Shown: positions 21,661 to 30,414 of the stretch, in pieces
Position numbering within the stretch: position 1 is the first letter of the stretch
Layout: every line of letters begins with the position of its first letter
Source of the DNA: Pseudomonas argentinensis
Lineage (GTDB): Bacteria > Pseudomonadota > Gammaproteobacteria > Pseudomonadales > Pseudomonadaceae
DNA length: 64,000 bases
NCBI RefSeq assembly: GCF_001839655.2
Contig: NZ_CP056087.1
Coordinates: forward strand, 4,526,001-4,590,000
Direction: 5' to 3'
The notes under the pieces: generated by a model
The model's input: the letters and a program-made list of their open reading frames with translations, nothing else
Told to the model about the DNA's origin: nothing
The model's database searches: none
Position numbers and translations under genes: made by a program

Positions 21661-22782
21661 ATGAGCTCTGAAATACTGGCGAAAACGCCCCTTCATGCCC
21701 TGCACCTGGAACTCGGTGCACGCATGGTGCCGTTCGCCGGCTACGAAATGCCGGTGCAGTACCCGCTCGGCGTGATGAAGGAACACCTGCATACCCGTGA
21801 AGCCGCGGGCCTGTTCGATGTCTCTCACATGGGCCAGATCGTCCTGCGTGGCGCCGGCGCCGCCACGGCGCTGGAAAGCCTGGTGCCGGTGGATATCGTC
21901 GACCTGCCGGTGGGTATGCAGCGCTATGCCATGTTCACCGATGAGAATGGCGGCATTCTCGATGACCTGATGGTCGCCAACCTGGGCGATGACACGCTGT
22001 TCCTGGTGGTCAACGCCGCCTGCAAGCATCAGGACCTGATGCACCTGCAGCAACGCATCGCCAATCAGTGCCAGATCGAATCGCGCTTCGAGCGTGCCCT
22101 GCTCGCCCTGCAGGGCCCCAGGGCGGTCGAGGTGCTGACTCGCCTGGCGCCGGAAGTCGCCAAGATGACCTTCATGCAGTTTCGCGCCGTGCGCCTGCTC
22201 GGCGTCGACTGCTACGTGAGCCGCTCCGGCTATACGGGCGAGGACGGCTTCGAGATCTCGGTACCCGCCAGCCAGGCCGAAGCGCTGGCGCGCAGCCTGC
22301 TGGCCGAGCCGGAAGTGCAGCCCATCGGCCTGGGCGCCCGCGATTCCCTACGCCTGGAGGCCGGCCTGTGCCTGTACGGCCATGACATGAGCACCGCTAC
22401 CACGCCCATCGAAGCCAGCCTGCTGTGGGCCATCTCCAAGGCACGCCGCGCCGACGGTGCCCGCCAGGGCGGCTTTCCGGGCGCCGAGCGGATCTTCGCC
22501 CAGCAACGCGATGGCGTCGCCCGCAAACGTGTTGGTTTGCTGCCCCAGGAGCGCACGCCGGTGCGCGAAGGTGCCGAGCTGGTCAACGCCGAGGGCGAAG
22601 TCATCGGCCAGGTCTGCAGTGGCGGCTTCGGCCCCAGCCTGGGCGCGCCGCTGGCCATGGGCTACGTGCAGAGCAGCCATACGGCCGTGGATAGCGAAGT
22701 GTGGGCCCTGGTGCGCGGCAAGCGCGTGGCCATGAAGGTCGCCAAGGCGCCCTTCGTGGCGCAGCGCTACTACCGCGGTTAA
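21661..22782 (+). CDS. gcvT: Glycine cleavage system aminomethyltransferase GcvT
   Basis: GcvT transfers the aminomethyl carbon to tetrahydrofolate, forming 5,10-methylene-THF and ammonia. The 373-residue protein has the family N-terminus TPLHALHLELGARMVPFAGYEMPVQY, the block AGLFDVSHMGQI, and GYTGEDGFEIS with GLGARDSLRLEAGLCLYGHDM. CAGGAGAG precedes the ATG. It is the last gene of the operon and converges on the isomerase gene 35 bases away. Confidence 0.97.
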   Translation: MSSEILAKTPLHALHLELGARMVPFAGYEMPVQYPLGVMKEHLHTREAAGLFDVSHMGQIVLRGAGAATALESLVPVDIVDLPVGMQRYAMFTDENGGILDDLMVANLGDDTLFLVVNAACKHQDLMHLQQRIANQCQIESRFERALLALQGPRAVEVLTRLAPEVAKMTFMQFRAVRLLGVDCYVSRSGYTGEDGFEISVPASQAEALARSLLAEPEVQPIGLGARDSLRLEAGLCLYGHDMSTATTPIEASLLWAISKARRADGARQGGFPGAERIFAQQRDGVARKRVGLLPQERTPVREGAELVNAEGEVIGQVCSGGFGPSLGAPLAMGYVQSSHTAVDSEVWALVRGKRVAMKVAKAPFVAQRYYRG

Positions 22783-22816
22783 GCCTTTGGGGCGGCATCC
22801 CAATCGCCCCTCGTTC

Positions 22817-23173
22817 TCAGCCGGCGTCCAGGCAACTGCGCCGGTTGCTGAATGCCTCGCGGCGTATATCACGCACGTCCACCGAAAGACTCTGAACCGC
22901 CGGCAGGCGCTCCAGCAGCGCACGCACGATGGCCATGGACAGCGCCTTCTTCTGCTCGTCGCTGCGACCGGCCAGCAGGTAGAAGATCACATGAACGAAA
23001 TCTTCCTCGCTGCCACCGACCGTGAAGTGCTCGTAGAGGCTTAGCCGCACCTTCACCTCGCCTTCCTTGAACAATCCGCTGCCCATGGCGGCCGCGTGTA
23101 CCCTCGTCACCAATTGGCTACCGTCCACGGTTTGCAGCAGGGAGCGGGAACCTTCGATCAGGCAATGTGGCAT
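22817..23173 (-). CDS. 5-carboxymethyl-2-hydroxymuconate delta-isomerase family protein
   Basis: The 118-residue protein starts MPHCLIEGSRSLLQTV, the CHMI (HpaF/HpcD) N-terminus with the catalytic Pro1 after methionine removal, and contains DFVHVIFYLLAGRSDEQKKALS. CHMI acts in the homoprotocatechuate meta pathway, but no other gene of that pathway is here. It may therefore be a stand-alone tautomerase with another substrate. It converges on gcvT. Confidence 0.9.
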   Translation of the reverse strand: MPHCLIEGSRSLLQTVDGSQLVTRVHAAAMGSGLFKEGEVKVRLSLYEHFTVGGSEEDFVHVIFYLLAGRSDEQKKALSMAIVRALLERLPAVQSLSVDVRDIRREAFSNRRSCLDAG

Positions 23174-23386
23174 GGGGCTTCTCTTGTTTTTGAGTTGTCA
23201 TCCGTTATCGCACAACATTCATCCAGTGGCGAGAGCCCATCGATTCCCTGCCCGCGATACCCTCCAGAAACCCTCTCAAGCGTGAAGCGATAAGCTGAAG
23301 GCCTCTATTTGCAAGGCATTGGCCATAGGCTGCAAGTATCGACAGGGCGTCCTAGAAACTTCAGTTGATCTTTTCATCGGCTTGCG

Positions 23387-23416
23387 TTGACAAGCCGATT
23401 GTGAGCTGTCGATAAT
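23387..23416 (+). promoter_or_regulatory. Sigma-70 promoter of the OprD porin
   Basis: TTGACA at 23387-23392 and GATAAT at 23411-23416 are 18 bases apart. The same -35 and -10 hexamers with the same spacing occur upstream of udh (50829-50858), and in both cases a FadR-type operator begins 7-10 bases after the -10. The shared layout indicates co-regulation. The rest of 23174-23704 is a long leader of about 280 bases with one possible small ORF. Confidence 0.75.
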
Positions 23417-23426
23417 CGCCGCAAGT

Positions 23427-23439
23427 GTTGTATGACAAC
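23427..23439. promoter_or_regulatory. FadR/GntR-type operator at the OprD porin
   Basis: GTTGTATGACAAC contains TTGT-N3-ACAA, fitting the FadR-family pattern TNGTnnnACNA. It lies just downstream of the predicted transcription start, a repressor position. It is the most symmetrical copy of the motif also found at 48854, 49082, 50613, 50866 and 57554 in the hexuronate region. Confidence 0.7.
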
Positions 23440-23470
23440 AAAGCCTTATAAAAACAAAAAAGGTTCCATC

Positions 23471-23575
23471 ATGAAGCCAGTCTTCACGTCACCCGTATAC
23501 CGTCTTCCGGGCACCCGCGCCCGATCCGCCGCATTCATCTCGATACCTGCGCGCCACTTATTCGCCGATGGCTAG
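23471..23575 (+). CDS. Possible 34-residue leader ORF upstream of the porin
   Basis: An ATG at 23471, preceded by AAAAAAGGTT, opens a 34-codon frame starting MKPVFTSPVYRLPG and ending LFADG before TAG. It lies between the operator and the porin within the predicted transcript, so it could be a translated leader. Nothing beyond the Shine-Dalgarno and the position supports it, and it may be a chance frame. Confidence 0.3.
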   Translation: MKPVFTSPVYRLPGTRARSAAFISIPARHLFADG

Positions 23576-23697
23576 GGCCTGAGGCATGTCCTGCGTAATC
23601 GCGCAGGTCTGCGCCCTGTAAAGGGCATTCCATACCGCCCTCACGGCATGCCGATCAGCGATCGACAGAGGACGGGCTGTTCAAAAATCGGGAGCAC

Positions 23698-23705
23698 AAC
23701 AACAA
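23698..23705 (+). promoter_or_regulatory. Possible Hfq/Crc A-rich target at the porin start
   Basis: AACAACAA fits the AAN-repeat pattern bound by Hfq with Crc in Pseudomonas catabolite repression. It sits between the Shine-Dalgarno GGGAG and the ATG. Comparable motifs precede the lactonase, DctP and garD genes. Confidence 0.4.
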
Positions 23706-24973
23706 TGACCGCACGCAAAATCATCTCGCTGGGCCTGATCGGGGCCGGAACCATGGCCCTGGCCGTGCCGTTCGCCGCCCATGCCGAAGGCTTCGTAGAC
23801 GATGCCAAGGTGTCGCTGAACCTGCGCAACTACTACTTCAACCGTAACTACCTCAACGGCACCGACCCGGTCATCAATGGCGAGCGCCAGGGCCAGGCAG
23901 AGGGCTGGACCCAGAGCTTCATTCTCGATGCGCGCTCCGGCTACACCGCAGGCACCGTAGGCTTCGGCATCGACGTGCTGGGCCTGTACTCGGTCAAGCT
24001 GGATGGCAATGCCAACACCAGCAACAGCGGCCTGCTGCCAGAGCACGGCCCGGCGGCCAATCGCAACATTCCCGACGACTTCGGGCGTACCGCCGTGGCC
24101 GCCAAGGCCAAGATCTCGAAGACCGAACTGAAGGTCGGCGAGTGGTTCGCCGTGCTGCCGATCCTGCGTGCCGACGACGGCCGTTCGCTGCCCCAGACCT
24201 TCCAGGGCGCGCAGATCACCTCTGCGGAAATCGACGGCCTGACCCTGTTCGGCGGTCAGTTCTGGAAGAACAGCCAGCGCAACGACGCCAGCCGTGAAGA
24301 CATGTCCTACAGCGGCATTTCCGGTGGCGATTTCAACTTCGGCGGTGGCGAGTTCAAGTTCAACGGCAACAACACCCTAGTCGGCCTGTGGCACGCCCGC
24401 CTGGAAGACATCTACCAGCAGAGCTACCTGCAACTGACCCACAGCCAGCCGGTCGGCGACTGGGTACTGGGCGCCAACCTCGGCTACGTCACCGGCAAGG
24501 ATGAAGGCTCGGCCAAGGCCGGCGACCTGGACAACAAGGTCTACCAGGGCGCCCTGTCCGCCAAGCGTGGCAACAACACCTTCCTGGTGGGCTACCAGCG
24601 CATGGGCGGCGACACCAAGTTCATGCGCGTCGACGGCGCCAGCGGCGGCACCCTGGTCAACGACGGTTTCACCACCAGCTTCGACAGCCCTGAAGAACGT
24701 TCCTGGCAGGTACGCCACGACTACAACTTCGCTGGCCTGGGCGTCCCCGGCCTGGTGTTGATGAACCGCTACATGAGCGGCTCGAACATTCGTGTGGCCG
24801 GTGGCGGCGAAGCCGAGGAATGGGCACGCGAATCCGAGCTGGCCTATACCGTGCAGGACGGCACCTTCAAGAACCTGAGCATCCGCTGGCGCAACTCCAG
24901 CGTCCGCCGCGACGTCGGCCAGGACGCCAGTGAAAACCGCCTGATCTTCAACTACCCGTTGTCGATCCTGTAA
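23705..24973 (+). CDS. OprD family outer-membrane porin
   Basis: The 422-residue precursor starts MTARKIISLGLIGAGTMALA and has a signal peptide ending at about AAHA before EGFVDDAKVSLNLRNYYFNR, the standard OprD N-terminal strand. The sequence ends in ENRLIFNYPLSIL, typical of the family's last beta strand. OprD porins admit amino acids, peptides or organic acids. The operator and promoter it shares with udh suggest uronate or aldarate uptake, but that is inferred. GGGAG and an A-rich AACAACAA (possible Hfq/Crc site) overlap the start. Confidence 0.93.
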   Translation: MTARKIISLGLIGAGTMALAVPFAAHAEGFVDDAKVSLNLRNYYFNRNYLNGTDPVINGERQGQAEGWTQSFILDARSGYTAGTVGFGIDVLGLYSVKLDGNANTSNSGLLPEHGPAANRNIPDDFGRTAVAAKAKISKTELKVGEWFAVLPILRADDGRSLPQTFQGAQITSAEIDGLTLFGGQFWKNSQRNDASREDMSYSGISGGDFNFGGGEFKFNGNNTLVGLWHARLEDIYQQSYLQLTHSQPVGDWVLGANLGYVTGKDEGSAKAGDLDNKVYQGALSAKRGNNTFLVGYQRMGGDTKFMRVDGASGGTLVNDGFTTSFDSPEERSWQVRHDYNFAGLGVPGLVLMNRYMSGSNIRVAGGGEAEEWARESELAYTVQDGTFKNLSIRWRNSSVRRDVGQDASENRLIFNYPLSIL

Positions 24974-25010
24974 CACGCCCATCCCATCGCTGACTCCAGT
25001 GGCACAGTTG

Positions 25011-25035
25011 GCCCGTCCTCGTGACGGGCTTTTTT
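25011..25035 (+). terminator. Intrinsic terminator of the OprD porin
   Basis: GCCCGTC (25011-25017) pairs with GACGGGC (25023-25029) around CTCGT, followed by six T residues. It lies 38 bases after the porin stop. Confidence 0.88.
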
Positions 25036-25111
25036 ATGCGCCGCCCGGCCACCCTCCCCCCGATGAGCTGGTTTAAACTGCCGCGCCCCGCCGACCGATC
25101 ACGCCCTCCCC

Positions 25112-26050
25112 ATGAATGCCGCCCATCTTGCCCTGCTACACCGACACCTGAACGATGCGCTGAACGCCAGGCCGGCCGAAACGCGTCGCCTGTTCCATGG
25201 CCGTGGGCGTTGCTGGGAGGGGCTCGAACACATCGCGGTCGACTGGCTGCAGGGCATCGTGCTGGTATGCCTGTTTCGCGAACCCCAGGCCGATCAGTTG
25301 CAAGCCCTGCAGGTCATGCTGCAGCAACTGAGCGAGTCGGATCAATGGCGAGCCAGCGGCGCCCACAGCCTGCTGCTGCAGCAGCGCTACCTGCCCGACA
25401 GCCCGATGCACTGCCTGGTCGGCGAGCTGCCCGAGGAGTGGGTCATTGAGGAAGACGGCCTGCGCTTTCTGCTCGACCTGGGCCGCAAGCAGAACACCGG
25501 CCTGTTTCTCGACATGCGCCTGGGGCGGCGCTGGGTGCGCGAGCATGTCGGCGGCCAGCGGGTGCTCAACCTGTTCGCCTACACCTGTGGCTTCTCGGTC
25601 GCCGCACTGGCCGGCGGTGCCGAGCATGTGGTCAACCTGGACATGGCCAAGGCCGCGCTGAGCCGCGGCCGCGACAACCACCGCCTCAACGAGCACGACC
25701 TGAGCCGGGTGAGTTTCCTTGGCCACGAGCTGTTCAAGTCCTGGGGCAAGGTCAAGCGTCATGGCCCGTACGACCTGATCATCATCGACCCGCCCTCCTT
25801 CCAGAAAGGCAGCTTCGCGCTGACTCGCGACTACGGCAAGATCCTGCGCAGACTCCCCGAGCTGCTTGCGCCTGCAGGCTGCGTGCTGGCCTGCGTCAAC
25901 GACCCGGATGTCGGCAGCGACTTCCTGATCGCCGGCATGGCCAGTGAAGCTCCCGAGCTGCGCTTCGAACGACGCCTGGACAATCCGCCGGAGTTTCCCG
26001 ACGTGAGCCCCGAGGGCGGGCTCAAGGTCCTGCTGTTCAAACGCGGTTGA
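25112..26050 (+). CDS. Class I SAM-dependent methyltransferase, RlmI/RlmK-like
   Basis: The 312-residue protein has a SAM-binding Rossmann core with VLNLFAYTCGFSVAALAGGAEHV (motif I and post-I) and IIIDPPSFQKGSFA (motif IV) in the second half, after LDLGRKQNTGLFLDMRLGR. This arrangement matches the COG1092 group of rRNA cytosine or guanine methyltransferases. It lacks an N-terminal PUA domain, so the substrate is uncertain. Its stop codon overlaps the end of the opposing gene by 14 bases. Confidence 0.86.
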   Translation: MNAAHLALLHRHLNDALNARPAETRRLFHGRGRCWEGLEHIAVDWLQGIVLVCLFREPQADQLQALQVMLQQLSESDQWRASGAHSLLLQQRYLPDSPMHCLVGELPEEWVIEEDGLRFLLDLGRKQNTGLFLDMRLGRRWVREHVGGQRVLNLFAYTCGFSVAALAGGAEHVVNLDMAKAALSRGRDNHRLNEHDLSRVSFLGHELFKSWGKVKRHGPYDLIIIDPPSFQKGSFALTRDYGKILRRLPELLAPAGCVLACVNDPDVGSDFLIAGMASEAPELRFERRLDNPPEFPDVSPEGGLKVLLFKRG

Positions 26051-26429
26051 ACCAGTCCCACAGCCCCAGGGAGAAGCCGGAAAACAGGTTGATGCCCAGC
26101 GCCGACTTGATCAGGTAGAGGAACAGCAGGCCGATCGCCAGGCAAATCATCAGGAACAGGCTGACGCCCAGCGCCTTGGCGGTCAGCGACAATTCCTGCT
26201 GGGCGCGGCTGAGATCACGTTTGTTGCGCCCGGCCAGGAACACGAAATAGTAGCGCCAGTGCCACAGCTTGAGGGTGCCGCGCAAATCCACCGGGTGGCG
26301 CCCCCACTGCCGTGCGCCGAAGGCCACCTTCAGCGCGGCGAGCTGCTCGGCGGTGAAGGAATCCTTGAGATCCTCGGGCAGGCGATCCCTGAGGCCGGTG
26401 ATAAAGGCGTCTTGTTCGTTCACGGTCAT
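26037..26429 (-). CDS. Conserved membrane protein, 130 aa
   Basis: A soluble N-terminal part of about 80 residues (MTVNEQDAFITGLRDRLPED, then a basic RQWGRHPVDLRGTLKLWHWRYYF stretch split by a turn) precedes one or two C-terminal helices (LFLMICLAIGLLFLYLI). The ATG at 26429 has TTGGAGAT directly upstream, deciding the start. I do not recognise the family. It lies downstream of the cyo operon on the same strand but is separated from it by a strong terminator. Confidence 0.72.
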   Translation of the reverse strand: MTVNEQDAFITGLRDRLPEDLKDSFTAEQLAALKVAFGARQWGRHPVDLRGTLKLWHWRYYFVFLAGRNKRDLSRAQQELSLTAKALGVSLFLMICLAIGLLFLYLIKSALGINLFSGFSLGLWDWFNRV

Positions 26430-26471
26430 ATCTCCAAATCGCTGAAAGCCTAACAGCCCCCACAACGAAAA

Positions 26472-26502
26472 CGGGCCCCGTCATCGCTGATGACGGGGCC
26501 CG
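26472..26502 (-). terminator. Intrinsic terminator of the cyo operon
   Basis: A perfect 14-bp stem, CGGGCCCCGTCATC with GATGACGGGGCCCG around GCT, lies 20 bases beyond the cyoE stop. On the minus strand it is followed by TTTTCGTT. It separates cyoABCDE from the small membrane-protein gene. Confidence 0.9.
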
Positions 26503-26522
26503 CTCGATTCGCTCGTCAAGAC

Positions 26523-27464
26523 TCAGCGCGAGGCAAATGCCGCACAGAAGCCACTGACGTTGTCGACGCCGCAGATGTGATTGACCGAGGTCATCAGCAT
26601 CTGGCTCGGCGTGGCCTGGAAGTCCACCGACATCATCACGCTCAGGGCGGTGATGGTGACGATGGAGAACACGAACAGCTTGCGTGCCCAGACCTTGTCA
26701 TCGACGGCCTTGTAACCCGACACCCCCATCCACAACCAGTAGGCGCCGCTGACTGCCGCTACCACGAAGTAGCTGTAGCCCGCGTAACCACTGATGGTGA
26801 GCATCAGGGTGGCGACCAGGAACGCGGCGATGTACAGGACGATGCTGCGCTTGGCAGCGGGAACGCCCTTGATCACCGGCAACACCGGAATGTTGGCGGC
26901 CTGGTAGTCATTGAAACGAAAGATGGCGATAGCGTACGAGTGGGGCATCTGCCAGAGGCTGAAGATCAGCAGCAGAATCGCTGCCCCCATGTCGAACTCG
27001 TTGCTTACAGCGCAATAGCCCACAACAGGCGGAGCGGCGCCCGACAGACTGCCAACCAGGGTTCCATAAACCGAATTACGCTTGAGATACAGGCTGTACA
27101 GCCCGACGTAGACGACGAAGCCCATCAGGACCAAGGCGACTGCAAGCAGATTCGTGGCTTTATAGAGCAAGGCAACGCCTGCGATCCCGAGGACGCAGGC
27201 GTAAACGATGGCATGAGTCGGCGGAACCAGGCCTTTTACCAGCACCCTGTTCTTGGTCCGCTCCATCTTTTCATCGATGTCCCTATCGATGTAGTTGTTG
27301 AACACGCAACCGGAAGCAATCACCAGAGCGACGCCGAGTGCTGTTGCCAGGAACAGCATCAGGTCGATATCCCCCTTCGAAGCCAGGAAGAAGCCACCGG
27401 CCACGGAAATCATGTTCCCGAAGACGATGCCCGGCTTGGTCAGGAGCAGGTATTGCTTGAACAT
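26523..27464 (-). CDS. cyoE: Protoheme IX farnesyltransferase CyoE
   Basis: CyoE attaches a farnesyl group to heme b to make heme O for the bo3 oxidase. The 313-residue protein starts [20 protein letters not shown] and has the UbiA-type aspartate motifs [12 protein letters not shown] and [19 protein letters not shown] residues, with about nine membrane helices. A C-terminal tail of about 18 residues ([19 protein letters not shown]) extends past the usual end. It is the last gene of cyoABCDE, 14 bases after cyoD. Confidence 0.96.
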   Translation of the reverse strand: MFKQYLLLTKPGIVFGNMISVAGGFFLASKGDIDLMLFLATALGVALVIASGCVFNNYIDRDIDEKMERTKNRVLVKGLVPPTHAIVYACVLGIAGVALLYKATNLLAVALVLMGFVVYVGLYSLYLKRNSVYGTLVGSLSGAAPPVVGYCAVSNEFDMGAAILLLIFSLWQMPHSYAIAIFRFNDYQAANIPVLPVIKGVPAAKRSIVLYIAAFLVATLMLTISGYAGYSYFVVAAVSGAYWLWMGVSGYKAVDDKVWARKLFVFSIVTITALSVMMSVDFQATPSQMLMTSVNHICGVDNVSGFCAAFASR

Positions 27465-27478
27465 CAGGCTGCTCTCTT

Positions 27479-27811
27479 TTAGTTGGCCATCATGTAGTAG
27501 TGCATGCTCCAGATGATCCAGATAGAGAGCGCTACGACAATGATGGTGATCAGGATGGTGAACACGAAGGCAACCGTGTTCCAACGCTGCTCGGACGAAG
27601 TGTTCATGTGCAGGAAGTACACCAGGTGCACGTAGATCTGCACGACCGCGAACGCGACGATGGTGAACAGCGTGGCCGCTTTCGACATGACGGGGTTCAT
27701 CACGATCGCGAACGGGATCACGGTGAGGATCACCGACAGCACGAAGCCGACGACGTAATCCTTGGTGCTGCCGTGGCTCGCGCCAGCAACAGAGTGGTGA
27801 TCATGAGCCAT
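27479..27811 (-). CDS. cyoD: Cytochrome bo3 ubiquinol oxidase subunit IV
   Basis: The 110-residue protein has three membrane helices and the family core [33 protein letters not shown], here spanning two helices. CyoD assists assembly of the CuB site. The ATG at 27811 overlaps the cyoC stop in a TAATG junction, which fixes the start and indicates translational coupling. Confidence 0.96.
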   Translation of the reverse strand: MAHDHHSVAGASHGSTKDYVVGFVLSVILTVIPFAIVMNPVMSKAATLFTIVAFAVVQIYVHLVYFLHMNTSSEQRWNTVAFVFTILITIIVVALSIWIIWSMHYYMMAN

Positions 27812-28434
27812 TACAGAGCCCCCATCAGGTAAACAACGGTAAACACGCAGATCCAGACCACGTCGAGGAAGTGCCAGAACAGGCTCAGACAACTCAGGCG
27901 AGTCTGGGTGGCCGGAGTCAGGCCACGGCTGGCGACCTGGTGCATCATCACGGCCATCCACACCAGGCCGGCACTGACGTGCAGACCGTGGGTGCCGACC
28001 AGGGTGAAGAACGCGGACCAGTAGGCGCTGACCTGCGGTGCGGCACCTTCGTGGATCAGGTGGTGGAACTCGTACAGCTCGATCGAGATGAACACCAGGC
28101 CGAACAGGAAGGTGGCGGCAAGCCAGGACAGCACTTTGCCCTTGTCGCCGCGGTACATGGCCAGCATGGCCATGCCGTAGGTGATACTGGAGAACAGCAG
28201 GGCGAACGTCTCGACCAGAACCAGCTTCAGGTCGATCAGATCCTTCGGAGTAGGACCGCCGGCGTACGCGGTGCTGAGCACCGCGTAGCCTGCGAAGATA
28301 CTCGCGAACAGGATGCAGTCGGTCATCAGGTAAATCCAGAACCCGAAGACCTTCATTTCACCCGCGTCGTGGTGATGCTCGTGCTCATGATCATCGTCAT
28401 GAGCGGCGTGGTTGCTCAAAACTTCACTGGACAT
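27811..28434 (-). CDS. cyoC: Cytochrome bo3 ubiquinol oxidase subunit III
   Basis: The 207-residue protein has an N-terminal histidine-rich stretch ([18 protein letters not shown]) and five membrane helices with the typical [18 protein letters not shown] and [18 protein letters not shown]. CyoC belongs to the heme-copper oxidase subunit III family. It lies 3 bases after cyoB. Confidence 0.97.
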   Translation of the reverse strand: MSSEVLSNHAAHDDDHEHEHHHDAGEMKVFGFWIYLMTDCILFASIFAGYAVLSTAYAGGPTPKDLIDLKLVLVETFALLFSSITYGMAMLAMYRGDKGKVLSWLAATFLFGLVFISIELYEFHHLIHEGAAPQVSAYWSAFFTLVGTHGLHVSAGLVWMAVMMHQVASRGLTPATQTRLSCLSLFWHFLDVVWICVFTVVYLMGAL

Positions 28435-28437
28435 GGT

Positions 28438-30411
28438 TTACGCCTGATTAGCCTTTGCTTGAATGTGTGCCTTTTCGATGCGCTCGATCTCGTCGGGCTG
28501 CACGTAGTAGTCGACATCCGTGTTGTAGCTGTTACGGATCAGAACCACGAACGTACCGACGAAGCTCACCGCAGCCAGCCACCAGATGTGCCAGACCAGG
28601 GCGAAACCGAAGGCCAGAGCGCCAACGGACATGATCAGGCCAACACCGGTGTTCTTCGGCATGTGAATCGGCGCGTACTTGGTTGGCGCCGGCTTGAGGC
28701 CGTCACGCTTCTGCTCGTGGAACTCGTCGATGCGATCAGCATGCGGAGTAACCGCGAAGTTGTAGAACGGCGGTGGCGAGGAGGTCGACCATTCCAGGGT
28801 GCGAGCATCCCATGGGTCGCCGGTCACGTCGGCCAGTTCCTTGCGCTTGATGATCGATACCGCGAACTGGATCAGGGTGCACAGGATCCCCAGACCGATC
28901 AGCGCCGCACCGCACACCGCAACGTAGGTCCATGGCACCCATTCCGGGTTGGTGACCTGGTTGAGACGACGGGTCATGCCCATGAAGCCCAGGATGTACA
29001 GCGGCATGAACGCCAGGTAGAAGCCGATGATCCAGAACCAGAAGGACGCCTTGCCCCAACCTTCGTGCAGGCGGAAGCCGAAGGCTTTCGGGAACCAGTA
29101 GGTGATACCGGCCATGTAGCCGAATACCGCACCGCCGATGATCACGTTGTGGAAGTGGGCGATCAGGAACAGGCTGTTGTGCAGCAGGAAGTCAGCACCC
29201 GGAACGGCCAGCAGTACGCCGGTCATGCCACCGATGGAGAAGGTGATGATGAAGCCCAGGGTCCACAGGATCGGCGACGTGAACTCCAGACGACCGCGGT
29301 ACATGGTGAACAGCCAGGTGAAGATCTTCACACCGGTCGGAATGGCGATGATCATCGTCGCGATACCGAAGAAGGCGTTGACGCTGGCGCCAGAGCCCAT
29401 GGTGAAGAAGTGGTGCAGCCAGACCACGAACGACAGTACGGTGATCGCCACGGTGGCCCAGACCATCGAGGCGTAACCGAACAGACGCTTGCGGGCGAAT
29501 ACCGCGGTGACTTCGGAGAACACACCGAAGGCCGGCAGGATCAGGATGTACACCTCAGGGTGGCCCCAGGCCCACAGGAGGTTGACGTACATCATCGGGT
29601 TGCCACCGGCTTCGTTGGTGAAGAAGTGGAAATCCAGGTAGCGGTCCAGGGTCAGCATGCCGAGCACGGCAGTCAGGATCGGGAACGCGCCGCAGATGAT
29701 CACGCTGGTGCACAGGATGGTCCAGGTGAAGATCGGCATTTTCATCAGGGTCATGCCAGGGGCACGCATCTTGATGATGGTCACGAAGAAGTTGACACCG
29801 GTGAGCAGCGTACCGATACCGGATATCTGCAGCGCCCATATGTAGTAGTCGACCCCGACCCCCGGACTGTATTCGATCCCCGACAAGGGCGGATACGCGA
29901 CCCAGCCGGTCATGGCGAACTCACCGACGAACAGCGACACGTTGGTCAGCAGTACGCCGACCACGAACAGCCAGAAGCTCAGCGAGTTGAGGAACGGGAA
30001 GGCAACGTCGCGCGCACCGATCTGCAGCGGCGTGACGATGTTCATCAGACCGACCACCAGCGGCATGGCCACGAAGAAGATCATGATCGTACCGTGAGCG
30101 GTGAAGATCTGATCGTAGTGGTGCGGCGGCAGGTAGCCCTCGGCACCGCCGTGGGCGAGTGCCTGCTGGGTACGCATCATGATGGCGTCAGCGAAGCCAC
30201 GCAGCAGCATGACCAGGGCGACGAGAATGTACATCACGCCGATTTTCTTGTGATCGACCGAGGTCAGCCACTCGGTCCACAGGTAGCCCCACTTCTTGAA
30301 ATAGGTCAGGGCGGCGACCAGCCCGATACCACCCAGAGCCACCGCGATCATGGTGACTACAAGGATGGGCTCGTGCAGGGGTATTGCATCTAGTGTCAGC
30401 TTTCCGAACAT
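28438..30411 (-). CDS. cyoB: Cytochrome bo3 ubiquinol oxidase subunit I
   Basis: CyoB is the proton-pumping catalytic subunit with low-spin heme b, heme o3 and CuB. The 657-residue protein has [20 protein letters not shown], which contains the CuB histidine and the cross-linked tyrosine, then [10 protein letters not shown] with two further CuB histidines, and [16 protein letters not shown] with the heme ligands. Length and about 15 helices match the family. It lies 3 bases downstream of cyoA. Confidence 0.98.
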   Translation of the reverse strand: MFGKLTLDAIPLHEPILVVTMIAVALGGIGLVAALTYFKKWGYLWTEWLTSVDHKKIGVMYILVALVMLLRGFADAIMMRTQQALAHGGAEGYLPPHHYDQIFTAHGTIMIFFVAMPLVVGLMNIVTPLQIGARDVAFPFLNSLSFWLFVVGVLLTNVSLFVGEFAMTGWVAYPPLSGIEYSPGVGVDYYIWALQISGIGTLLTGVNFFVTIIKMRAPGMTLMKMPIFTWTILCTSVIICGAFPILTAVLGMLTLDRYLDFHFFTNEAGGNPMMYVNLLWAWGHPEVYILILPAFGVFSEVTAVFARKRLFGYASMVWATVAITVLSFVVWLHHFFTMGSGASVNAFFGIATMIIAIPTGVKIFTWLFTMYRGRLEFTSPILWTLGFIITFSIGGMTGVLLAVPGADFLLHNSLFLIAHFHNVIIGGAVFGYMAGITYWFPKAFGFRLHEGWGKASFWFWIIGFYLAFMPLYILGFMGMTRRLNQVTNPEWVPWTYVAVCGAALIGLGILCTLIQFAVSIIKRKELADVTGDPWDARTLEWSTSSPPPFYNFAVTPHADRIDEFHEQKRDGLKPAPTKYAPIHMPKNTGVGLIMSVGALAFGFALVWHIWWLAAVSFVGTFVVLIRNSYNTDVDYYVQPDEIERIEKAHIQAKANQA

Positions 30412-30414
30412 CGT

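Noticed and set aside
22817..23173. CHMI gene as evidence of a homoprotocatechuate pathway here
   Set aside because: None of the other hpc/hpa genes is present in the window.
27871..30393. An 840-codon frame antisense to cyoB and cyoC
   Set aside because: Composition is dominated by Asp, His, Gln and Gly with no fold; the opposite strand encodes unmistakable oxidase subunits.
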